From Sphingobium sp. Z007 (lineage in GTDB: Bacteria > Pseudomonadota > Alphaproteobacteria > Sphingomonadales > Sphingomonadaceae): a DNA stretch of 64,000 bases. The translations under genes were made by a program, and so were the position numbers. Below are positions 52,009-59,500 of the stretch, one piece after another (positions within the stretch are counted from its first letter, which is position 1; each line of letters starts with the position of its first letter). The notes beneath the pieces are model-generated. The model saw only the letters and a list, made by a program, of their open reading frames with translations, did no database searches and was not told where the DNA came from. The DNA lies in contig NZ_FBXK01000005.1 of the NCBI RefSeq assembly GCF_900013425.1, positions 248,001 to 312,000 of the forward strand, read 5' to 3'.

Positions 52009-52872
52009 TCACTCCAGCATCGCCGCCAGCGCGGGGGTCATATATTCCTCCGCGCCGTCGTCCGTCCGCAGCACCAGCCGGGCGGCGAGATCGTGGCGGG
52101 TGGCCAGCGTCATGCCTTTGTCCGGTCCCATGACGGTTATGGCGGTGGCCCAGGCGTCGGCCAGCATGGCGCTGTCGTGCAGGGCGGTGACGGAGGCGAC
52201 GCCAGGCGGGATCGGCGCGCCGGTTGCGGGATCGATGCTGTGGGACAAGCGCGCGCCACCGTCTAGGCGGAAGCGGCGGTAGTCGCCGGAGGTCGCGACG
52301 CACTGGCCGCACAGCGCGATGCGGAGCGTGGGCACGGCAAGACCAGGCGGGGATTCGACATCGACCCACCAGGGCTGGATGTCGGGTTTGATGCCCTCGC
52401 CGCGCAGCTCGCCGCCGATTTCGATCAGGAAATTGGCGACCCCCATGACGCGCAGTTGCGCCGCGGCAGCATCGACGGCGAACCCCTTGGCGATGCCGGA
52501 AAAGTCGAGCGCCACGTCGGCCCGGCGACGGGCGCGATCCCGTTCGACCTCGATATGAGTCCAGGGGGCGGTGACGGAGGCGGTGGCCGGTCCAAGGCCG
52601 GGGCCGAAGCCCCATTGGTCGATCAGCTGGCCGATGGCGGGATCGAAAGCGCCGCCCGAGAGCCGCGCCATGTCCAGTCCCGCGCGCAGCACGGTCAGCA
52701 TGTCGGCGGGCAGCGGCATCCATGCGCCTACGGCGGCGCGGTTGAAGCGGCTGATCGCGGAATCCGCTTCCCAATTGCTCATCTGGTCTATGACGCGCGC
52801 CAGCACGGCTTCGATGGCGCTTTCACAACGGGCGGGCGGATCGACGATCTGCGCCGACCAGCTGGTCCCCAT
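52009..52872 (-). CDS. apbE: FAD:protein FMN transferase (ApbE)
   Basis: About 287 residues from the ATG. ApbE attaches FMN from FAD to Thr/Ser of exported proteins, using Mg2+. Conserved blocks: MGTSWSAQI, ISRFNR, GGAFDPAIGQLIDQWGF, DFSGIAKGFAVDAAA, FLIEIGGELRGEG, SIDPATGAP and SVTALHDSAMLADAWATA, the last with the metal-binding Asp. Homology to the usual GGPTMGT motif continues upstream of this ATG with no ATG, GTG or TTG before the DUF4198 stop. A CTG overlapping that stop (CTGA, 52986) is in frame, so the true start may be non-standard and include a secretion signal elsewhere or none. Last gene of the flavinylation operon. Confidence 0.88.
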   Translation of the reverse strand: MGTSWSAQIVDPPARCESAIEAVLARVIDQMSNWEADSAISRFNRAAVGAWMPLPADMLTVLRAGLDMARLSGGAFDPAIGQLIDQWGFGPGLGPATASVTAPWTHIEVERDRARRRADVALDFSGIAKGFAVDAAAAQLRVMGVANFLIEIGGELRGEGIKPDIQPWWVDVESPPGLAVPTLRIALCGQCVATSGDYRRFRLDGGARLSHSIDPATGAPIPPGVASVTALHDSAMLADAWATAITVMGPDKGMTLATRHDLAARLVLRTDDGAEEYMTPALAAMLE

Positions 52873-52982
52873 GGTGGGACCGCCATAAGTGACGATAGCG
52901 CCGCGGCGCTGTCGCCCGACAAATTGGTCGGGCGACAGGCCGGGCGCTATCGCGATTCGGGTGCCATAGGGATTGGCCGGGT

Positions 52983-53882
52983 TCAGGGGGCCAGCACTTC
53001 CAGCGTGGTGATATAGGCGGCGCGGCGCTGCGGCGGGCCGGCCTGGGGGCGGGGCGCGGGCGGGGCGCCTGCGCTGGGCTTAGCGCCCGGACCGCCAGCG
53101 CCAGCTTCCCCGCCGGGGCCGCCGGGGCCGCCTTCACGGCCGTCGCCGATGCTGGCGTTCAGCCAATACATGCCCGGCTGCGGCCAGGTGATGGCGACTT
53201 TGCCGTCTTTGTCGGCGACAAGGTCCATCTGGCCCAGCGCGTCGCGATAACGGATGCCGCCGGGGATGACCGTGACTTTCAGGCCTGCGGCAGGCTTGCC
53301 GTCGAGCAGGAACTGGAAGGTCGCCGCTTCGCCCGACACCAGGTCATTGGGGTGGGTGACGGGGACCAGCTCGATGCCGCTGCCGGTGGGTTTGAAGAGG
53401 TTCGCGGTCGGCGCGCCCAGCGTCACGAAAATCTCGTTGCGGTTGGACGCTTCTGCGGTCTGCACGTCGGTCGCGCCGGCGGGGATAACGCTGGCCAGCT
53501 TGTCCTTGGTCGTGCCGCGCGGCAGCCGTTCCTGCTTGCCGTTCAGCATATAGCTGCCCATCACGCCGGTCGAGACGCTGGCGATGCGATAGGTGCCCGG
53601 CTTGGTCAAGTGCACGTCGAAGGTGGAGCGGTAGCGGCCCTTGGCGGCATTATCGATCTTGCCCACGGCGCCGTCCGGTTCGGTCACGACGATATTGTCG
53701 GTGCCCATCGGGAAATGTTCGAAATAGAAGACGTCGTTGGAAATGGCCGCATCCACCGTGACCCAGCTTTCGGTGCCGGACAGGGTGGTGGAGGACGGCA
53801 GCATCCACTGGCGATGCGCCTGCGCCGCGCCGGAAAACATCAGGGCGGCAAGCGCGCCTGCAATCAGAAATCTGCTTTTCAT
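52983..53882 (-). CDS. DUF4198 exported protein of the flavinylation operon
   Basis: A 299-residue periplasmic protein: signal peptide (FLIAGALAALMFSGAAQA) then a DUF4198 domain beginning HRQWMLPSSTTLSG, with FEHFP, GTYRIASVS and a second Ig-like domain (GKPAAGLKVTVIPGG). A Gly/Pro-rich linker (~248-285) precedes RAAYITTLEVLAP. DUF4198 proteins have NikM-like beta-sandwich folds and often bind metals; the conserved N-terminal His after cleavage could be a ligand. It is third in the operon, 13 bp after the DUF2271 gene. Confidence 0.88.
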   Translation of the reverse strand: MKSRFLIAGALAALMFSGAAQAHRQWMLPSSTTLSGTESWVTVDAAISNDVFYFEHFPMGTDNIVVTEPDGAVGKIDNAAKGRYRSTFDVHLTKPGTYRIASVSTGVMGSYMLNGKQERLPRGTTKDKLASVIPAGATDVQTAEASNRNEIFVTLGAPTANLFKPTGSGIELVPVTHPNDLVSGEAATFQFLLDGKPAAGLKVTVIPGGIRYRDALGQMDLVADKDGKVAITWPQPGMYWLNASIGDGREGGPGGPGGEAGAGGPGAKPSAGAPPAPRPQAGPPQRRAAYITTLEVLAP

Positions 53883-53895
53883 GGTTTAATCCCCG

Positions 53896-54429
53896 TTATT
53901 TGCCGAAGGTGAGGGCGACGGCGCCCAGTTCGCTGCTGCCCTGCGCCTTGACCGTCGCGCCGGGCTTGGGCGGCCAGGCGAAGGGGAGGCGCAGCACTTC
54001 GCGTCCGCCCACTTCGCGTGCGGCTTCCACGATCAAGGTGTAGTTGCCGGGGCCGAGCGCGCCCAGCGGCCCCTTGCCGGCGGTGAAGGCGATCTTCTGG
54101 TCGCCCGGCGCGCGGGTTGCGCCGGAAACGCCGTCGGCCGGGAAGCTGAGCGACCGGCCCGAAGCGCGCCACCATTGGCGCACGTCGCGCAGCCATTTCG
54201 TGCCTTCGCCCTTCGCCTTGTCGATATCATACCAGACCGACAGGGTGCGGGGCGCTGCCCCCTCCTTCTCGATCCAGATGGCGACATAGGGTCGGTGATA
54301 TTCGGCCACGGAGAGCCGCGGGATATTGACGCTGAGGTTCAGCGTCTGCGCAGCGGCGGGCGTAGTAGCGGCCCCGGCTGCGCCGAGCGCTGCGACGCCG
54401 GTCAGAGCCAGGCGATGGCTGATCTGCAT
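53896..54429 (-). CDS. DUF2271 exported flavoprotein with ApbE-type FMN motif
   Basis: A 177-residue protein with a signal peptide (RLALTGVAALGAAGAATTPAAAQ) and a beta-rich DUF2271 domain (VAIWIEKEGAAPRTLSVWYD). Residues 99-105 read DGVSGAT, matching the ApbE flavinylation consensus (D-x-x-S/T-G-A-T/S), so T105 is the predicted FMN attachment site. Being encoded beside apbE and a PepSY membrane protein strongly supports a covalent flavoprotein facing the periplasm. Start ATG at 54429, 13 bp after the PepSY gene stop. Confidence 0.88.
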   Translation of the reverse strand: MQISHRLALTGVAALGAAGAATTPAAAQTLNLSVNIPRLSVAEYHRPYVAIWIEKEGAAPRTLSVWYDIDKAKGEGTKWLRDVRQWWRASGRSLSFPADGVSGATRAPGDQKIAFTAGKGPLGALGPGNYTLIVEAAREVGGREVLRLPFAWPPKPGATVKAQGSSELGAVALTFGK

Positions 54430-54442
54430 GGGTGTGTCCCCT

Positions 54443-55087
54443 TTAGTGGATGAAGATGATGGCGAGAAGCGCGGGCAGGGCGAGGCCGATCGCGACCAGC
54501 GGCCAGGTGCTGGGCCGCTTCTTGGCATGGAGCTGGAGCAGCACCAGCCCAGTCAGCGCGAAGACGAAGCAGGCGACAGAGAAGATGTCGATGAACCATT
54601 TCCACACGCCGCCCGCATTGCGGCCCTTGTGCAGATCGTTGAGGTAGCTGATCCAGCCCCGGCTGGTGCTTTCGCTGGTGACCGCGCCGCTATGTCGGTC
54701 GATCGACACCCAGCCGTCGCCGCCGGGGCGGGGCAGCGCCAGGTAGATTTCGTCGGCGGACCATTCCGCATTGCCGAGCCCTGCCTGGCCCACGGATTGT
54801 TCGACCCAGGCAGCGACGGGCGCAGGCAGGGGCTTCTTCGTGTCGGGCGCATCGTCGGCCGCGACCTGTTGCAGCAGGGTGGCGGGCAGGGTGGCACGTT
54901 TCTCGACGGTTTGCGGCGACGCTTCGACATCGGCGGCATGATTGAGAGTGATGCCGGTGAAGGCGAAAAGCAGCAGGCCGATCAGGCTGACGGCCGAACT
55001 CACCCAATGCCAGGTATGGAGTTGCTTCATCCAGAACGCCTTGGCGCTCTTCTTTCTGGCAGTCTGGATGCGGGCGGTTCCGTGCAT
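54443..55087 (-). CDS. PepSY-associated membrane protein of the flavinylation operon
   Basis: A 214-residue protein with one N-terminal membrane helix (~29-47), a periplasmic PepSY-like domain (~75-170) and two C-terminal helices (~172-190, ~198-213). Histidines H24 and H27 (KQLHTWHW), H50 (TLNH) and the LHKG histidine are placed near the membrane faces, as in haem-binding PepSY_TM reductases. Likely passes electrons from a cytoplasmic or quinone donor to the FMN of the DUF2271 protein. First gene of the operon. A GTG at 55120 is an alternative start. Confidence 0.85.
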   Translation of the reverse strand: MHGTARIQTARKKSAKAFWMKQLHTWHWVSSAVSLIGLLLFAFTGITLNHAADVEASPQTVEKRATLPATLLQQVAADDAPDTKKPLPAPVAAWVEQSVGQAGLGNAEWSADEIYLALPRPGGDGWVSIDRHSGAVTSESTSRGWISYLNDLHKGRNAGGVWKWFIDIFSVACFVFALTGLVLLQLHAKKRPSTWPLVAIGLALPALLAIIFIH

Positions 55088-55128
55088 GGGGCGGGATGGG
55101 TCCTGCGATGAGAAGTGCACCGCATAAC

Positions 55129-55159
55129 GCGAACGACTCGCAATTGCAAACGAGTCGCA
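55129..55159. promoter_or_regulatory. Dyad resembling an iron (Fur) box upstream of the PepSY operon
   Basis: GCGAACGACTCGCAA followed by TTGCAAACGAGTCGC forms an imperfect inverted repeat 42 bp upstream of the PepSY start; CGACTCG and CGAGTCG pair exactly. This TTGC-N-A/C-rich style resembles Fur-regulated sites in front of iron-uptake genes in related bacteria. Regulation by iron is an inference from this likeness. Confidence 0.35.
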
Positions 55160-55366
55160 TCAGGATATGTGTATCAAAATGTAAGGCGGCTGATCGCGTG
55201 GGGCAGCGGTTGATCGCGGCCGTTCTGCGGCGCGGCCTTGCTATTGACGATCATGGCCACCACCTCTAGCCGCACTCTATGCCCGATGTAACACGGATTA
55301 AATATGTCCGGGACGTCATGGCTCTCGATAGCCGCGCGAAGGAGAGCGCGTGGCTGCTGCTAGGAC

Positions 55367-56365
55367 ATGACTATGCTATTGCCGGCCGTCGCTGCGGGAA
55401 TGATGATGATCGGAACGCAGGCGCAGGCCGCTGCGCCGCAACTGGCCGTGGCTGCGGAGGTCGCGGCTGGGGCGCAGGATGCCGCGCCGTCGGTTCCGCC
55501 CGCTGATCCGGCACCAGTGCCCGCGCAGTCTCCCGCCGCTGCCCCGCCTGCGCCGCAGGGCGACGCGGCGCAGGACATCGTCGTCACTGGCGACAAGGGC
55601 GCGCCCAAGGGCGATCCGCTGGAGCAGATCAACGCCAAGAGTTTCGAGGCGGTGCAGTCGGTCGACAAGGCGGTCGTGGAGCCGGTGGCGAAGGCCTATA
55701 ACAAGGGCCTGCCGCGCCCGGTGCGCAAGGGGTTGCGCAATTTCTTCTCCAACTTGGGCGAACCGATCGTCGCGGCCGCCTATCTGTTGCAATTCAAGCC
55801 GGGCAAGGCGGTGGAGACGGCCGGGCGTTTCGGCGTCAATTCGACGCTGGGTTTCGTCGGCCTGTTCGACGTCGCCAAGCGCAAGCCGTTCAACCTGCCC
55901 CATCGCGAGAATGGCGTCGCCAATACGCTGGGTTTCTATGGCGTGGGGCCAGGCCCCTATATGTATCTGCCAGTTTTCGGACCGACCACGTTGCGCGATA
56001 TCATTGGCGACACCGCCGACAAAATGATCATGCCCTTTGCCTTGGGCGGCAAATTCTTCAAGCCCGTCTATGTCATTCCCGCGACCATCCTGAACCAGTT
56101 AGGCGAACGCGCCGCGTTCGACGAGACGATCACCGCGATCCGCGACGAAGACGATCCCTACACTGTCTATAAGACGCTGTATCTGAAACAGCGCAAAGCG
56201 GAGATAGAAGCGCTGCACGGGCGGGTATCGGACGAACCGGTCGTGCCTATGTATGGCGACGCCCTGCGCACGCCGGGCAAGAAAGGCGCGCCCAAGGTTG
56301 TGTTGCCGGACCCCTATGCGGACGATGACGCCGCCGAACCGGCGACGGACGCACCGCAGCCATAG
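55367..56365 (+). CDS. mlaA: MlaA/VacJ family phospholipid transport protein
   Basis: A 332-residue exported protein. A short signal peptide is followed by an Ala/Pro-rich linker and the MlaA domain (~80-300): LEQINAKSFEAVQSVDKAVVEPVAKAYNKGLP, FFSNLGEP, RFGVNSTLGFVGLFDVA and FGVGPGPYMYLP-like blocks. MlaA removes misplaced phospholipid from the outer leaflet of the outer membrane with porins. No lipobox cysteine is seen, unlike E. coli MlaA, so this form may be soluble or anchored differently. A C-terminal Asp/Pro-rich tail is extra. Confidence 0.92.
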   Translation: MTMLLPAVAAGMMMIGTQAQAAAPQLAVAAEVAAGAQDAAPSVPPADPAPVPAQSPAAAPPAPQGDAAQDIVVTGDKGAPKGDPLEQINAKSFEAVQSVDKAVVEPVAKAYNKGLPRPVRKGLRNFFSNLGEPIVAAAYLLQFKPGKAVETAGRFGVNSTLGFVGLFDVAKRKPFNLPHRENGVANTLGFYGVGPGPYMYLPVFGPTTLRDIIGDTADKMIMPFALGGKFFKPVYVIPATILNQLGERAAFDETITAIRDEDDPYTVYKTLYLKQRKAEIEALHGRVSDEPVVPMYGDALRTPGKKGAPKVVLPDPYADDDAAEPATDAPQP

Positions 56366-56375
56366 GTTTCTATGC

Positions 56376-56449
56376 CCGTTCGTTTCGAGCGAAGTCTAGA
56401 AACGCGAGCACGGGGCTATCCGCTTCTCGACTTCGCTCGAAACGAACGG
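56376..56449. repeat. Dispersed palindromic repeat (CGTTTCGAGCGAAG family), copy 2
   Basis: Arms 56376-56404 and 56421-56449 are inverse copies at 27 of 29 positions, starting CCGTTCGTTTCGAGCGAAG. Same element as at 28960-29032. It lies 11 bp past the mlaA stop. Confidence 0.9.
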
Positions 56450-56483
56450 ATCACAAAGTTACCTAATATCCGGCAAACAACGC

Positions 56484-56524
56484 AAAGAAGAGGCGCTATC
56501 CGCTTGGGATAGCGCCTCTTCTTT
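56484..56524. terminator. Bidirectional terminator between mlaA and the glutamate dehydrogenase gene
   Basis: AAAGAAGAGGCGCTATCC (56484-56501) and its exact complement (56507-56524) form an 18-bp stem with a 5-nt loop. A-rich and T-rich ends allow use from both strands; it lies 13 bp past the minus-strand dehydrogenase stop. Confidence 0.9.
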
Positions 56525-56536
56525 GCTGGTGGAAGA

Positions 56537-59500
56537 TCAGCGTCCCAGCAGACCGCGCGCCTGGCCTGCGATTTCAGCGAGCATCGCGACATTGGGAGTA
56601 GCGGCGGCCTTCGCGCGCTGGACCAGCGTGCGGAACTGGCGGACGCGGGCTGCCTTTGCCTCCAGCCAATTCTCGACATAGGTGGCGATATCCTTGCCCT
56701 TTCCATGGGCCAGGAAATCGAGCCGCACCTGCTGCATGTCGCGGGCAACGCCGGAAATGAGCAGCCGTTCCCACGGATCGGTCGGCTCCATGCGCGCGGC
56801 GGCAGACTGGACCCAATCGATGCCGACCGCTTCGCCCAGATGGGTGAAAGCGCGGGTGAGCGCGACTTCCTCCACGCCCATGCGCGCGGCGAGCGCGGCG
56901 ATGCCGACTGCGCCATCCAGCTTGAACAGCCCGGCCGTGCGCATCGCCAGCGTTTCGGGCGAGCCAAGGCCGAGCAGCCGGTCGGTGACCGCATTGGTGC
57001 GGCGCTGCGCCTCGCTGGTCAGCAGATCATCGACCTGGGCGGCCAGCGTGCCGACGCCCTTGGACAGGCGGTCATAGCCTTCGCTGGGCAGCGTGCCGGC
57101 CGGCAGGGCGCGCAATATGTCGGCGATCTGCGCGCGCATGCCGCCGGCGATGTCGCTGAAAAGGGCGAGGCGAGCGCCTTCCGACATGTCCGCCGCATCG
57201 ATATCCGCCCAGAGTGTGCCGATGTCATAGAGCCGTTCGGCGATCAGGAAGGCGCTGGCGAGGTCTGCCATCGAACAGCCTTCCTCCTCCGCCAGTTCGA
57301 ACGGATGGATGAGGCCGAGGCGGTTGACGATGCGGTTGGCGACCTTGGTGGCGATGATCTCCTTGCGCAGCGCATGGGCGGCGATGGCGTCGGCTTCCTT
57401 TTTCTGCATCGCAGTGGGGAAGGCGGCCATCAGTTCGCCGGTCATGCCCGCGTCGCTGGCGAGGTCGCCATGTTCGATCGCATCCTGAAGCGCCAGCTTG
57501 GCGGTCGAGAGCAGCACGGCCAGTTCGGGCCTAGTCAGCCCCTGCCCGTCCTGGCCGCGACGTAGCAGTTGGTCGTTGGCGGCCAGCCCTTCGACCTGGC
57601 GGTCGAGCCGGCCGGTTTCCTCGAACGTCTCGATCAGGCGGACATAGGACGCGAGGTCGGCTGCGCCCCCCGCTTCGGCAATGGAGAGGCCGAGCGCTTG
57701 GAGGCGGTTATCCTCCAGTACGATCTCGCCAACGGCATCGGTCATGCTTTCGAGCAAGGCGTTGCGTTTTTCGAAGGGCAGGCGACCTTCGATCATCTCC
57801 TTGTTGAGCGCGATCTTGATGTTCACTTCATTGTCCGAACAATCGACGCCCGCACTGTTGTCGATGAAGTCGGTGTTGATCCGGCCGCCATGGAGCGAGA
57901 AGGCGATGCGGCCGGCCTGGGTGGTGCCGAGGTTAGCGCCTTCGCCTACGACCTTGACGCGCAACTGTTCGGCGTTGACGCGCAGGCGGTCGTTGGCGGG
58001 ATCGCCGACGTCCCCGTGGCTTTGCGCCGCAGCCTTCACATAGGTGCCAATGCCGCCGAACCAGAGCAGGTCGGCCGGCGCCTTGAGGATCGCGGAGATC
58101 AGCGCAGCCGGTTCCATTTCCTTGTCCGTGACGTCGAGCACGGCCTGCATTTCCGGCGTCAGCGCGATTCGCTTGAGGCTGCGCGGGAAAACGCCGCCGC
58201 CCTTCGAAATGAGCGCCTTGTCATAATCGTCCCAGCTGGAGCGGGGCAGGGCGAACAGGCGATTGCGCTCTTCCCAGCTCTTGGCCGGATCGGGCGTGGG
58301 ATCGAAGAAGATGTGGCGATGGTCGAACGCGGCGACCAGCTTAATCGCCTTGCTGAGTAACATGCCGTTGCCGAACACGTCGCCCGACATGTCGCCGCAG
58401 CCCACGACGCTGACCGGTTCGCTCTGCACGTCCACGCCCATTTCCGCGAAGTGGCGCTGGACCGAAATCCAGGCGCCCTTGGCGGTGATGCCCATCGCTT
58501 TGTGATCGTAGCCGTTGGAGCCGCCGCTGGCGAAGGCGTCGCCCAGCCAGAAGTCGCGCTCCAGCGCGATCGCGTTAGCGACGTCGGAGAAGGTGGCCGT
58601 GCCCTTGTCGGCGGCGACGACGAAATAGGGATCGTCGCCGTCATGAATGACGACCTGCGCCGGGTGCTTCACCTTGTTTTTCACGATATTGTCGGTGATC
58701 GACAGCAGGGACCGGATGAAGATGCGGTAGCTTTCGGTGCCTTCCGCCAGCCAGGCGTCCCGATCGACCTGGGGGCTGGGCAATTGCTTGGGATAGAAGC
58801 CGCCCTTAGCGCCGGTCGGCACGATCACGGCATTCTTGACCCGCTGCGCCTTCATCAAGCCCAATATTTCGGTGCGGAAATCGTCGCGCCGGTCGGACCA
58901 GCGCAGCCCGCCGCGGGCGACCGGGCCAGCGCGCAAGTGGATGCCCTCCACACGGGGGGAATAGACCCAGATTTCGCGCCAGGGCAGCGGCGCGGGCAGA
59001 CCGGGCACTTGTGCGCTGTTGAGCTTGAACGCCAGCGCTTCCTGCGCAGCGGGGGCGTAGAAATTGGTGCGCAGGGTGGCGGTGATGACGGCGCGCAGCA
59101 GGCGCAGCACGCGATCCTCGTCGATTGCGGTGACCTGCTCCAAGCCCGCGTCGATTTCCTCCTGGGCATGGGCGATGCGTGTCGCGGCGCCATCCTGCGT
59201 CGCCGGATTATGCAGCGCTTCGAACAGGCTGATGAGGTTGGCGGTGACTCCCTGCGCCTTGCGCAGCGTTTCGGCGAAGGTCGCCATGCCATAGGCCATG
59301 CCGGTCTGACGCAGATAGCGGTAGAGCGCACGGAACAGCACGACTGAGCGTGGCGACAGGCCGGCCGTGACGATCAGTTCGTTGAACCGGTCGTTTTCGG
59401 CACGCCCTTCGAGCACCTGGGCGATGGCTTCGGTGACGACGTCAGCGCGGGCGATGACCGCCTGCGCATCGCCGCCGGCCGGCAGTTCCAGCACGAAACG

